Positions 33,173 to 44,259 are shown, counted from the first letter of the stretch. The stretch: DNA of 64,000 bases from Acytostelium subglobosum LB1 (GCF_000787575.1 NW_012236502.1:124001-188000); one strand, 5' to 3'. The notes: generated by a model from the letters alone, not told the origin. A program made the numbers and translations.

Positions 33173-34978
33173 ATGAAACATAACAACCCTGGTAGCTCAC
33201 CAAACAGGGCTAATAACAATAACAACAACAATGGCGTAAATAATATTATTAATAATATTAATAACAATGATAATAATATAGATAATAATAATAATCATAG
33301 TGATAGTGGCTACATCACCAACATACACAGCAGCATCAACAATAACAACATAATCAACAACAACAAAAAGAATACTATATTACCATTCACTAGATTTATG
33401 GGAGCGGATCAGGAACCTACGAACAGACTTCCAATGCTCAGTAACTTGGTCACACCGCCATCATCAACTCGCGGTGGATTTGCACCTGGCCAATTCCCAT
33501 TCAGCGTGTATAGTAGTAGTAGTAGTAATAGTAGTAGCGGCGGTGGCAACGATGTCAGTCGCATACCATCCTCCATTCTGCGGTCGCCCCTGCCGCCACC
33601 GACGTCATCAATTTCCTCCAACTATCACAGCAGTAGCAGCAGCAGTACATCGATGAACAGCCCAACCTCACCCAGAGGATACCCCAGCAGCAGCAGCAAC
33701 AACAACACAATTAGCATTAGTGGTAGCGGTAGTAGTAGCAGCAACAATCTCACACTCAACAAACCAACACTGCCGCACTTCCAGAGTGCCGCCACCTCAC
33801 CGAAATCACCAGACACCCTCGAATCATTTTCCACCTCATCTACATCAACATCCACCTCCCTCTCCTCCTCCGCGTCCAGTCTACCATTTATCACCAATCT
33901 AAAACGAGAAGACAACAACAGCAACAACAACAACAACTTGACACTTCCATCCTTTCCCTACACATCACTTCATCATAGTAGAGAGCTGAGCCCTCAACAA
34001 AACTCCTCGCCGCCCGACACCAACGTCAACTCTGATAATGATGACCCTGACTCGCCCGAGCTCGTGTACAGCAATAGTGTACCCGGCTCCAACCAGAAGA
34101 AGAGACGTCCACCCCGCGACTCCATCGTCAAGAAGGGCACGCGAGTCGTGACCACGTCCGCCAAGAAGAAGTCGCGCCAGATGGACCCCATGTCAATCAA
34201 GATTGGCCAGCACGTCAACGAACCGCTCTCAATGCGCAGCACCGCACCCTTCCCCGCATTCTTCATCCAGAACGGCAACGTGCCATCGATCGAGCTGTTC
34301 ATCACTGGCTCATTCATGAATCAACTGGGCGAGCATGGCGTCGCTCAGAACCTCACCGTCATTGCCATGCCCAAGAACTCCGAGGACTTTGACCTGACGC
34401 ACAATATTGCCAACGTGAGCCACACCGGCCTGGCCACATTCTCTGGCATGTCGGCGCACCGTCTGCTCGACACCAAGGAGCTGGTGATCGAGTTCATCCT
34501 ATACGACAAGTCGCGCGGCGCGCCCCTCAAGCAACTGATGACGCTCGACTCCACGCCCATGGTCTGCTACAACAACACCAAGGATATCCCGCCTCCCACC
34601 GTCAACAAGTTCTACTTGGAGAGCAAGGACTTTGAGAAGAACGGAATGGCCCGCGTCTGTATTGGCGCCGATCGTCTCAAGTGGGGATCGACCAACCTGC
34701 TGTCGCTCTACATTGTCAGCCGCCACGATCATCGCGTCAAGAAGATCGTCTTCCAGAACGAGATGTACCAAGGCGACAAGCTCAAGTCGATGGCGCACTT
34801 TGAGTTGGAGCCCACCTACATTGATGGCAACCACATGCTATACACCAGCTACACCAAGAAGACCGAGGTGGAGCGCGAGCTTCTCTCACGTCTTGGTCAA
34901 AAGATCAACTTCCAGGATCCATCCTTCAGCAACCCATTCCCAATACCCAGCATCAACACTCTAGTGAACGAGTTGTGA
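33173..34978 (+). CDS. Putative developmental transcription factor with C-terminal beta-rich domain (CudA-like at most)
   Basis: Single exon, 601 residues. The first 300 residues are Asn-, Ser- and Thr-rich low complexity. A basic segment (KKRRPPRDSIVKKGTRVVTTSAKKKSRQ) looks like a nuclear localisation signal. The ordered C-terminal 270 residues start PFPAFFIQNGNVPSIELFITGSF and include NVSHTGLATFSGMSAHRLLDTKELVIEFIL, a pattern seen in Ig-fold DNA-binding domains (Rel, STAT, Runt). They continue to NGMARVCIGADRLKWGSTNLLSLYIVS. The dictyostelid factor CudA has a STAT-like core of this sort, but I cannot confirm orthology from memory. The gene has a 2-kb gene-free 5' region, in keeping with a developmentally regulated gene. 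GC content is markedly higher in the ordered part. Confidence 0.65.
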   Translation: MKHNNPGSSPNRANNNNNNNGVNNIINNINNNDNNIDNNNNHSDSGYITNIHSSINNNNIINNNKKNTILPFTRFMGADQEPTNRLPMLSNLVTPPSSTRGGFAPGQFPFSVYSSSSSNSSSGGGNDVSRIPSSILRSPLPPPTSSISSNYHSSSSSSTSMNSPTSPRGYPSSSSNNNTISISGSGSSSSNNLTLNKPTLPHFQSAATSPKSPDTLESFSTSSTSTSTSLSSSASSLPFITNLKREDNNSNNNNNLTLPSFPYTSLHHSRELSPQQNSSPPDTNVNSDNDDPDSPELVYSNSVPGSNQKKRRPPRDSIVKKGTRVVTTSAKKKSRQMDPMSIKIGQHVNEPLSMRSTAPFPAFFIQNGNVPSIELFITGSFMNQLGEHGVAQNLTVIAMPKNSEDFDLTHNIANVSHTGLATFSGMSAHRLLDTKELVIEFILYDKSRGAPLKQLMTLDSTPMVCYNNTKDIPPPTVNKFYLESKDFEKNGMARVCIGADRLKWGSTNLLSLYIVSRHDHRVKKIVFQNEMYQGDKLKSMAHFELEPTYIDGNHMLYTSYTKKTEVERELLSRLGQKINFQDPSFSNPFPIPSINTLVNEL

Positions 34979-35649
34979 TCTGCTTCCGCCGCCACCACCT
35001 CACATACATCTCAACCCAACCCAACCATACCTTAGTCTTTTGGAGTTCCCTCCGTGTAAAGTCAACTCTTTACAGAGGGGATGGCACCAAAGTATACAAC
35101 TTCTTCGTCGACGCTAAGAGTACCCCGACATTAAAGCCATAGCAATGACGACCTGACATGACCATGATCCTCCATATTCCTCTCCCTGGTCCACACCCAA
35201 CACACAAATGATCTCTCTATCTCTTGCATAATCCAGTCCAACATCCCAACCATTCAATCAATCAATCAATCAATCAAACCAACCATGTATCCAATCATCC
35301 CTTCCCTGCTAGAGTACCAAGATCACCAAATAAAAATGAACCATGTGTATTAATGAACCATGTGCAAAGTAGTCTGTCAATCAGTCAATCATCCAATCAT
35401 TACTAAGAGATAAGATTGACCGTCAATTGATCCAAAACGGGCTCGCGATGAAAAATCAAAAAGTCCCAAAACACAAAAACAAGGACTCCAAAAATAGGAC
35501 CTTTTGAAGGGTTCCTTTGAACCATTACACAAAACACACCACCCAACAATACATAGATTAACAAACATACTTCCTACATACAAACATATATATATATATA
35601 TATAAGAGATAGAATAGAGGTAGAGATAATAGAGAAAATAGAGATAATA
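34979..35649. other. Intergenic region with a GC-rich hairpin
   Basis: No gene recognised. About 70 bp after the preceding stop is a hairpin (35048-35079, listed separately). (CAAT)n runs lie near 35250-35275 and 35375-35400. A TA-dinucleotide tract (about 35587-35603) lies just upstream of the FNIP gene start and may be part of its promoter. Confidence 0.5.
35048..35079. repeat. Hairpin in the 3' flank of the gene at 33173
   Basis: CCCTC (35048-35052) pairs with GAGGG (35075-35079) and TGTAAAG (35055-35061) with CTTTACA (35068-35074). A 2-nt bulge and a 6-nt loop give 12 base pairs. It could be a 3'-UTR stem, a transcript-end structure or a small RNA. It lies 70 bp past the stop codon on the same strand sense. 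Confidence 0.45.
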
Positions 35650-37242
35650 ATGATGAATTTATTACAATTCCCAAATGTTGTACTACGGCATATAATGTCA
35701 TTCTTGGACTCTAATATTGATAGGATATTGTTTATATTGTCAGCCAAGAAACTGTTTGATCATCGAGCCAATATATTACACTTTAATACAGAACACTTGC
35801 CAACGATGGCTCAGTTTCGTCGACATCCTTGCTACTTTACACAATTTAAAGATCAAATAATCAACTCTATTCAATGCAGGAAGCCACATGTATATCTCAC
35901 TGGACAGGATCGGACCAAGCTGCCCGAGGATCATGTCGTCCAACTCAAACTAGCCTATGACATTATATACGGTATGGGAGCAGGACCGCCATGCATCGTT
36001 GATTAATTGATTGATTAGCATCACAAACTAATATCATGAGTGAACATCATAGACATCAATCAGTTGAGCTCAGTTCCTCAAGCGGATATAACGACAATCA
36101 CTATTGCCAATCAGTTGTTACAACCTTGCATGTTACCAGACTCACTCAGACATGTTATATTTGATCATGACTTCAATACTACTTTGGTCAAGGGTGCTCT
36201 TCCTAATGGGGTCACTCACATCACCTTTGGCGACGACTTTAACATTGATATTAGACATTGCGTACTACCAGATACGGTAACATCGATTGAGTTTGGCCGT
36301 ATTTGGAACTTCCCCATTGATGTCTGCTCATTCTCTGGTGGCCGCCTCACTCATCTCATTCTCAAGACATTCAATCATCCTTTGCCACCCAATGCATTGC
36401 CATCGACCCTCCTCTACCTCGATCTCGGCGCCAAGTTCAATCACCCAGTGGATAACTTCCGCCTGCCCGACTCACTCCAATCTCTATTCTTGCGCGACAA
36501 CTTTAGTCAACATATTATGTCCAGTCTTCCATCATCCTTGACCTCACTCACAATTGGATCATTCTATCTGTTGCCCACCGTACCCTTGCCATCAAACCTC
36601 ACTCACCTCACAATGACAGACAAGTTCAATGACCCACTACAACCCAGCGACATACCTCTCACAATCACAACACTCACCTTCGGCAAGGCATTCAACAAAA
36701 AGATACATATGACAATCAAGACCAAGCCAACAAAGGGCCACAGTTTCCTGCCCAAAGCCTTTCACTCACCAAGCACGCAGTCGGTAGTGTCGTGCATACC
36801 CTCGTCAGTCACCAGTTTAACTTTTGGACCAAAGTACAACCAGCCAATACCTCCCGGTGCCATCCCTCCCAGTGTCACATCAATCACATTTGGCACACAG
36901 TTTGAGCAGAAGCTTGGCGATCGCTGTATCCCCAAAACAGTACAACATATTGGATTTGGATCACAGGTCAATGGCAATCAGTACATCTCAATACCCGAGT
37001 CTGTCACGCAGATCTCCTTCCAACAAGGTCTGGTCTCCAGCAAATACTTCCTCAACCTATGCAATGTCTCTCGATACCAACTTAAATTGATGGAGCGAAT
37101 GTACACGTTGCTTAGGGTGCGCCAGAATCCCTCAATATATCTGGCGGTATGTGAGAGTCTAGAAGGTGGAGGCTTCGTATCCTTGAAGAATATCAACACA
37201 ATTATCGATCAACAGCTCAATACCATATCATTGACTGATTGA
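35650..37242 (+). CDS. FNIP-repeat protein with F-box-like N-terminus (copy 1)
   Basis: Two exons, 35650-35971 and 36053-37242, join to 503 residues; the intron is 81 nt with GTATGG at its 5' end. The N-terminus (NLLQFPNVVLRHIMSFLDSNIDRILFILSAKKLF) has an F-box-like helical pattern. Exon 2 codes for a row of FNIP/IP22-type repeats of about 22 residues: LP(D/N)xVTxIxFGxxFN, for example LPNGVTHITFGDDFN, LPDTVTSIEFGRIWN, IPSSVTSLTFGPKYNQPI and IPPSVTSITFGTQFEQKL. These repeats are hugely expanded in dictyostelids and resemble leucine-rich repeats in layout, so a protein-binding role, perhaps substrate choice by an SCF ligase, is an inference. A second such gene lies at 48531-50002. Confidence 0.9.
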
Positions 37243-37266
37243 TCAATGATGGAATATTTTGATAAA

Positions 37267-37318
37267 GATCACGTGATCACCATATCCGATCACATGACCA
37301 ACATTCTGATCATGTGAT
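37267..37318. repeat. Cluster of three ATCACRTGAT-type palindromes
   Basis: GATCACGTGATC, GATCACATGACC and GATCATGTGAT follow one another within about 52 bp in the short spacer between the convergent FNIP gene and the 91-residue gene. TCACGTGA is a perfect palindrome with an E-box core. Related clusters occur inside introns at 42325-42440 and 54141-54258. Confidence 0.45.
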
Positions 37319-37482
37319 TTCAATTAAATCCAGAGGACATTAATTGTTGTTGAACCGGAAATGAACAAATTAATTTATTGCCACTAGGTAGTTCTTTATG
37401 TAACATAATATACAGTTCTTGCTGATATGAATTGAGAATCATAAACAAGATGGCATAGAGTCGTCCTTGATGTCAGGACAAG

Positions 37483-37820
37483 TTAAACTTCATATAAATA
37501 AAGGATATGGACTTTAACATTAATAGCCATATTCTTGAACTTTTCATCAATCATCTTGAATGTTGGCTGACTAGGCATTATTAATCTATTGGAGAATTTA
37601 TCTTTCATATTCAATACTCCACTTGTAATAAACAATTGTTTGTTCTAAGATCATATGAAGAATGAATAAGTATAACACCAATAATACAAAATTCTATTAA
37701 ACATACCCTTTGGATAACCTTTTGATGGAACTTTAGAGGTACTTGACAATTCCTAACAAAGTTGATGGAACATTTCTTTTGGGAACGTTGGATATATCTG
37801 GTAATTTGTCTTTGGAACAT
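37483..37820 (-). CDS. Small split gene, 91-residue basic protein, possibly mitochondrial
   Basis: Exon 1 (37820-37707, 38 codons) is MFQRQITRYIQRSQKKCS...VIQR. A 62-nt GTATGT...TTAG intron follows, and exon 2 (37644-37483) reads NKQLFITSGVLNMKDKFSNR to LYLYEV and TAA. Frame is preserved across the junction, and only splicing removes the in-frame intron text. The protein is very basic at its start (Arg, Gln, Lys, one Cys, no acids in the first 40 residues), as in mitochondrial presequences and small ribosomal proteins. It is divergent from the mitochondrial METTL15 gene, 258 bp away. The DNA is more AT-rich than its neighbours. I do not recognise the family; a mitoribosomal or assembly protein is a guess. 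Confidence 0.6.
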
Positions 37821-38078
37821 TTTGTGATTAAAATATTATAGAATTAATTATTGTTATTATTTGATGGTATTTTATTCGGAATATACTAATTCTTCTTGGT
37901 ATTTATAGAGGATGTTTCATCATCAAATCATCAATTTATTGACTGGATTTGAGATAAAGCTATTCTTTCAATTAAATAATTGACCAACTTGGGGATTTTT
38001 GTGGGCAAAATCGAGATTGTTGGAACTTTCGGTCAATCATTTGATTGACTGCCTGTCAATTAATCACTGTTCATATAA

Positions 38079-39378
38079 ATGCTGACGATTCGACTTACAA
38101 GATATAGGACTCTAGTATCTAGCAGGAACTCTTCATATGTGATCCCTACACTCACCTCATCATCATCGTCATTCTCAACAAAATCATCAGCCTCAGCTTC
38201 AGCCTCAGCCTCAGACAACCATGTTGGTGATGATGACATAGATAGCGAAGCATTGGGACAAGGCAAACACTTTAATATACATAAACCAGTATTGTTGAAA
38301 CAGGTCATTGATAGGCTACACTTGAAATCAGGTGCTTGCTATATCGATGCTACGTTTGGTTTGGGTGGACATAGTACTAGTATACTGGATACATGTCCAG
38401 ACTGCTTTGTGATCGGTATCGATCGAGACCCCAACGTGTTTAACCTTACCAAGCAACTGCGACAACGATACAAAGACAGACTGATCACTGTACAAGGACC
38501 ATTCAGTGAGCTCTCCACCCTACTCAAAGAGAACAACTTACATACCATCCCCATCAGCGGCATTCTCTTTGACTTTGGCGTATCATCCTATCAACTTGAC
38601 AGTGCAGAGCGTGGCTTCTCATTCAGGTATGCATACTTGCTGATGTGCTCGACAAGGTAGCCACACTAACACCTATCTCTCCCCCCGAATGATCCCCCGG
38701 TAACAGGAAGGACTTGGATGGACCCTTGGACATGAGGATGGACAATCAGTCAAGTAGGCTATCCGCATATGAAATTGTTAATGGCTTCAACAACAGACAG
38801 TTAAGAGACATTATGTATTATGTAAGATAGTCGCGAGCAAGTCAATCAATCAATCACAAGGCACTGACACTGACGCACTCACTCACTTGTAGTATGGCGA
38901 GGAACGACACACAAAGAAGGTGGCAGAGGAGATCATACGAAGAAGAAGTATCGCGCCTATTGCGACGACTAATCAATTGGTGGAGATCATAGAGAGTTGT
39001 ATACCATATCCCGCGGCATTAAAGTCCATCTCTAGGATCTTCCGATCACTTAGGATGTATGTTAATGACGAGACGGGCGAGGTACGCAAAGGACTACTCG
39101 AAGCCGAGAAGATATTACAACCAAATGGTCATCTGGTGGCTATCTCCTTCCATTCGATCGAAGATCGTATTGTCAAGCGATTCCTAAAGAATCGCAAGTC
39201 TGCCTCGTTTGACTTTGTGGACGGAAGTGATCCAGTCTACGCCGACGAACAAGAGATTGAATGGAATGCAAGATCAAAGCCGGCTGTCCTACGCAGTGCC
39301 ATGAGGACACAAAAGCCTGTGGCCAACAGCAAAGAAGTGGACGGAGACGAAGACGACCAGCTTGTATTCAAGTGGTAA
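38079..39378 (+). CDS. METTL15: RsmH/METTL15-type rRNA N4-cytosine methyltransferase, mitochondrial
   Basis: Three exons, 38079-38626, 38707-38821 and 38893-39378, join to 382 residues. The enzyme methylates N4 of a conserved cytidine in small-subunit rRNA, the mitochondrial 12S-type rRNA in eukaryotes. Motifs in order: HKPVLLKQVIDRL; SAM-binding DATFGLGGHSTSIL; GIDRDPNVF; GILFDFGVSSYQLDSAERGFSFR; DGPLDMRMDNQ (junction of exons 1-2); YGEERHTKKVAEEII; RSLRMYVNDE; and GHLVAISFHSIEDRIVKRF. The start (MLTIRLTRYRTLVSSRNSS, then Ser/Ala repeats) is a convincing mitochondrial targeting sequence. The stop lies 189 bp from that of the convergent TOM1-like gene. Confidence 0.95.
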
Positions 39379-39567
39379 TCAGTCAGTTAACAATTATAAT
39401 ATGGATGTATTTACAAAGGATTGGAAGGATTGATTGATTGATTGGCGTCGTGATACTCGAGTTCGCTCCATGTGACAGTATGACAGATAGTGTCCTAACC
39501 ATGGGATTGATTGTCAGCAAGCCAGCCAGCCAGACAGCCAGTAAAGTCGAGTTGTCAGTTGGGATTC

Positions 39568-40664
39568 CTATGGATGGTGTCCAAGTAATGGCGCATAGTC
39601 GTTGTGTGAGCCTGATGCCGATCGGATGTTTAACATATCCTGTCTCTTGATGTTGGTCGAGTGTGCATAAGTGTAATGACTGCTGTTGCCATTGTTCATC
39701 CTGAGTGCATAAAGCATGATTGTGATTGGAACGATCTCAAAGGAGAAGAAGTAGACGCCATCGAACCACCACCAAGTCTATGATTGATTGATTGATTGAT
39801 TGATTGGGTGAGTTAGTAAGTGAGTGATGGAATGGTTCCAGACTTGTTCCAGCACATGTAAGTACTTACACCTGATATTAGGTTATCCTTGTTGACTGCA
39901 AAAAGAGTGATGGCGGCACGGATTAGGAAACAGATGAATACAAGGAGAGTGACAACGGTAACACGCTTAACTACTATTCTTCGCTTGTCCTCGGTGAAGT
40001 TGGGATGTGGCTCGCGGAACTTGACGATCAGACTGGTGCCCACTACAGAGTAGGCCAGCGCCAAGAATATGAAACAACATCCGTCGAATGTGCCAATGAT
40101 ATATTCGATCGTGTCGTTGAATGCTGAGATGGGCTGGTAGGACAATGGGTATATTGTGAAGTCGAGTATATAGAGGATGGTGATCGTGGTGTACATTGAC
40201 ACGGCCATCAGGTTGAAGATCCATGGCAGTCTGTGCACGACCTTCATTGAGCTGCCGTCAAAGATCAAGTACATCTCGGCCCAGATGAACAACACGATCA
40301 AGTAGTTGCTAAAGAATATGAATGATGGCAATGAGTTTAGCAGTACATTCGCCTGGTTTGGTAGACGTATATCATTCTCTCGAATAAATGGTTGTAGCAT
40401 CATAAATAGTGCGCGAACTAGTTGTGTTTTAGTGAATGTTTTAGTGTTGTGTTGCCAACTTCCAAACTTCCAACTTCCATTCTCCAAATATTCAAACATA
40501 CCTAATACACCAAATAGCATTAGAGGATAGAACACCTTTTGAATTGGTGATACATTGGATGTTGGTCTATTCCACCAGGCATATACTGCAACACCCCCCA
40601 ACACCAAGTAGAGGGCAGCCAACACTATATGAGTGATATCATAGTTTAGATAGTTCCAAGCCAT
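39568..40664 (-). CDS. Seven-helix THH1/TOM1/TOM3-domain membrane protein (copy 2)
   Basis: Exon 1 (40664-39870) and exon 2 (39777-39568) join in frame to 334 residues. Exon 2 (TWWWFDGVYFFSFEIVPITIMLYAL...) supplies the last membrane span and a polar tail ending APLLGHHP. The spans are near ITHIVLAALYLVLGGVAVYAWW; VFYPLMLFGVLGMFEYL; SFIFFSNYLIVLFIWAEMYLIF; NLMAVSMYTTITILYILDF; IIGTFDGCCFIFLALAYSVVG; and VTVVTLLVFICFLIRAAITLFAV. The FEIVPITIMLY end parallels LEILPTCAMLYYL of the gene at 27211, supporting common ancestry, but copy 2 has a longer second loop and tail. Plant relatives are endomembrane proteins used by tobamovirus replicase; the normal role is unknown. The 92-nt intron holds the GGAA-N3-TTCC palindrome plus (CAAT)n. 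Confidence 0.78.
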
Positions 40665-41538
40665 GTTATTATATATCTATCACTCTTCTTCTATGTATGT
40701 TGTTATGTATTTGTTGTATTTGTGTAATGGATGGATGGATGGATTGTTGATTAATCGGTCAGAGTTAATTGCTTGATTGCTTTGGGGTGATGTTTGATGG
40801 AGGAGGTGAAGGCGGAGGTAGAGGTGGTCCTTTAAGGGGGTGGATAGAGTGATTGATTGAGTGTTGGTCGGGCGGTGGGGTGGGGGTAGGGTAGGGTGAT
40901 TGAGTGTTCCTCTCTGTGTGTGTGTGTGTTTGGGCTTGTCGTCAAGTCTCTGTTGCCGCCTTGTTGATGTGGTTGTTGCCCTTCTGATGAATGAATGAAA
41001 GGAGTGAAGTGAATGAAACAACCCCTTTCTGATGTGTTTGTAGTTAATAGTGAGTAATAAATATGAATGTATGTATTATATATGATTGAATGAAGTGAAT
41101 GAATAAGATGTTCTACCTTGGATTGTGTGTCTAGGATTGGGACTGGGCTCAGTGCCTTGACTCCTACTACGATGTACCCAAACACATGGCCCGCGACCCT
41201 TGCAATGGTGCGATGGAGATGGATGTGGAATCCACCACAATCGTGGTTTGGAAATGATTTTAAAGTTTTTAAAACTTCTTGTGAAAGGTTGTTGGGGATT
41301 GATTGGTGGTGTGGGTGTGGTGTCGGTTGCAGATCGACTTCAATGGATGACGGATGTCGGGGGGTTCCATACCATTGATGGTCCGACAAACACGCAATCA
41401 ATCAATCAAAATTGGATGAAGATTGCTAACTGTCAATCAACCAAGATGTCATCATCGGATTTGATTACTGACGACTGGTGGTCGAACCAGATGAGATGGC
41501 TTGATGGTTCCAATTATGTTTGTCGTTGGAGTCCACAA
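40665..41538. other. Intergenic region, no gene accepted
   Basis: This is the upstream region of the TOM1-like gene 2 and 3' flank of TOP3. A 189-codon minus-strand frame (40832-41401) and two overlapping + strand frames (41118-41378, 41200-41559) are open. The middle 140 bases (41118-41260) are of normal complexity, the rest is GGGTGGGG/TGTGTG and GATG repeat. I see no splice-consistent gene or known motif, so none is called. Confidence 0.45.
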
Positions 41539-44259
41539 TTACCAATCATTGATTGCTGACGCTGGTCGTTTGTTGTATCCCGCAGCTGGCTTGGCTTGTG
41601 CCTTGTACTTGTTGGCACTTGGTGCTGGCAATTGTTTGGCTGCGGGTTTGTACGTATGTCCTCTTGCCAGTGTACATTGTGCAGTACATTGGAAGCAGTG
41701 GAATGGTTTTGAAGGTTCCTTGTTTGTTTGATTGAATTGGTAAGAACTTGAACATGATCTTGGGACGTGCTGCACACTTACATTGAAGAAGCTTGGCGGA
41801 TTGTTCCTGCAGTATGGACACATGGTGTAGACATATCCAGTTTCATTTGTCACTGATACAACTTGGAACTGACACAGTGGACATCTCGTTGCATTCACAG
41901 ACAATTCTCCATTCTTTGGTAGTTTATGTGATAGTCTACATTGTGCACATTGTAATATCCTCTCCTATAGTTTGGTTAGTCCATGTTCATTTCCGGTCCG
42001 GTACACTCTACATACATTATTATTGGATAGCTTTATCTCCATTGGATTCTCGCACTTGCCACACTTTGTAAACGTCTTTGTTATAGTCTTGAACTGATGT
42101 CCATATGATCTAAAGTACTTGTTGAATGCCTTGATATTGTTGGTGTCAGTCTAGTCTCCACATTAATGTTGTGGTAGATACCAATGGGAGATACATACTA
42201 TATCAAGCATTTTTGTCTGAGTTCGAGCTTGAACGAATAGTATCCTATATTGATCGATTGTATTCTTCAACACCTGTTCCTTGTTCATTGTTCCAGTGCT
42301 AATCTTTTGAACATCAGCTTCAATCTGTATGTTGTCACGTGATAGGTATTGTGTCACGTGATTGGTCACGTGATAGGTACAGTGTCACGTGTTAGCGATC
42401 AATATTCATGGAGATTGAGTTGGCGATCCATCCAGCTTACCTTTGCTCTTAAAGTTGGCTTGGAGAACTCAAAGCCCATCGAGTCATAACCTTGAATCAA
42501 CGCCTTTCCCAAGTTTGTCGGTATGAATCGATGCTCTTCATTCTTGACAACATACTCCCTGTCCAATATCTTCTTGATGTGTTGGGCCATCGTGGCATCG
42601 GTGCCAATCTTGTTGTTGTCCATGGCCGATAGTAGCTCTGGCTCGGACAGCGGCTTTGGCGCAACCGTCCTGCTCTTGTTTAGGTCGATGCTGTTGGGTG
42701 GGAATGTCTCGCCCAACGTGTATGTGGGGATGACACGATCACCTCGCTTGTCATATGGATACACCTCGAGATAACCCTTCTGTAGCAACATGGATCCCGA
42801 GTCGGAGAATCGCTCGCCTGCAATGTCAATGGTGACAGTCGTCTGGCCATAGACCGATTCGCGCGAGCAGCATGCCAGGAATCGCCTGGTGATGAACTCG
42901 TAGAGTGCCTTGGCATTGCCCGTCAGTCCGCCAGCATGGTTGGTGGGATGGATTGGCGGATGTGAGTTGTCGTTGTTTCGGCCCTCCTTTGGCATCACAA
43001 ACTCGCCATTGACAAGGGAGCGCGCATACTGGCCCCACTGCTGATCGTTGGTCTGCAGTGAGATCAGACCCATAAAGTCAGTGTCGGGGACGAATGCGTC
43101 AGTCTCTGTGCGCGGGTAACTGATGAGGCCCTTGTTGTAGAGCTCCTCTGCCAGCTTCATCGTCTGATCGGATGATATCCTCAGCTTCTTGGAGGCCATC
43201 TTTTGCAACTCGATTGTGGTCAGAGGCACGGGTCTGTATCTGTTCTCTCTGATGTTGACATCGACCACAGTGGCAACGGGCGAGTCGAGACACTTCTCGT
43301 AGAGGACAAAGGCAGCAGCGTGCTCAAACAGTCGATTGCGTTTCCATCCAAAGCTGGCCGAGCGCATCTCCCCGTCAGACATTCGGTTGTGTGTGACGCC
43401 GATCGACCAGTAGTCCTCGGGAACAAAGTTCTCAATACGAAGGAATCGTTCCACGACGAATCCCAATGTGGGGAATTGGCATGGACCATAACTGATGACC
43501 TGTGAATCAATGTCGAACCTACTCCTCAAGTATGTCGATTGGAATCGAGTAAACACAGCTCCCAATCGCAGATCAATCTCAATCCTGCAGTCCACAGCCA
43601 ATGAGTCCTTCTGGTTTGGTGGTGTCAGTGTTTCAATCGCTCTCTTGATGGCACTGATCGGGGAATAGTAGTGTCAGTCGACTGAACCTTTGCATGGCTC
43701 AACAACAACATACGTTGGAATGATCGATGAGAAGTGTGCTCTGTGCACACGGATGTTGCTCTTGACTTGTTTGACACATTCGAGTACCTCAAAGGCAATG
43801 TTCTCGCCCTCGCGATCACAGTCAAGCCAGAGAATAAGGTGATCGCATTGTCTCGCCTCTCGCTGCAAAGTCTTGAATATATTCGGGTTATTGTCACCAT
43901 CGACAAGCTTGTAAATTGGTGCTTCGAACAAGTCTATTGGATCACAATAGTTCCAATTGTTATAAGGTGGCTCCATATCTGTACTCATCAGATGTCCAAG
44001 CACTGATGTGAACACCATATCAGCACCGGTAGTACCAAGTATATTACAATTGAAGTCCCATACACAATTGAACCTTGAGAATCCATCTCTCTATTAATAG
44101 ATTGATTGATAGATTGATTGATAGATGTGAGTAGATGTTATCGTCGACATTGGTGTCATTCAGACCATGATAATGTACCTGTCTCTTTCTTGAACCTGAT
44201 AATATTGTTGATATCTCAGCAGCTGCCGATGGTTTCTCTGCTACATTCAATATCTTCAT
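41539..44259 (-). CDS. top3: DNA topoisomerase III (TOP3 alpha type)
   Basis: Seven exons join in frame to 764 residues: 44259-44179, 44090-43714, 43653-42441, 42324-42199, 42150-42016, 41964-41782 and 41718-41539. TOP3 is a type IA enzyme that passes single strands and, with a RecQ helicase and RMI, dissolves double Holliday junctions. The TOPRIM domain has NVAEKPSAAAEI and DCDREGENIAFE. The catalytic Tyr is about residue 332 in LISYPRTETDAF. SYGPCQFPTLGFVVER, HPPIHPT and GIGTDATMAQHI follow. The C-terminus has zinc-ribbon-like CxxC pairs (CGKCENP, CAQCRLS, CPLCQ, CPYC, CFQC) and an Ala/Lys/Pro tail. The order of motifs matches human TOP3A better than TOP3B. Intron 3 is filled with TCACGTGA palindromes. 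An E2F-like site lies about 120 bp upstream of the start. Confidence 0.96.
42325..42440 (-). repeat. TOP3 intron 3 with four TCACGTG motifs
   Basis: Within this 116-nt intron GTCACGTGAT occurs three times and GTCACGTGTT once, separated by AGGTA(T/C)-type spacers. TCACGTGA is a palindrome centred on an E-box. The cluster could bind bHLH-type factors, form cruciforms or act as splicing elements. Confidence 0.5.

Noticed and set aside
35389-35583. 64-codon minus-strand frame between the factor gene and FNIP copy 1
   Set aside because: It is Cys/Phe-rich by chance of A/C-rich top-strand runs, with no splice-compatible partner.
40832-41401. 189-codon minus-strand frame upstream of TOM1-like gene 2
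   Set aside because: Two + strand frames overlap it, most of it is simple repeat, and it has no domain or clean splice plan. The middle 140 bases could still be examined.
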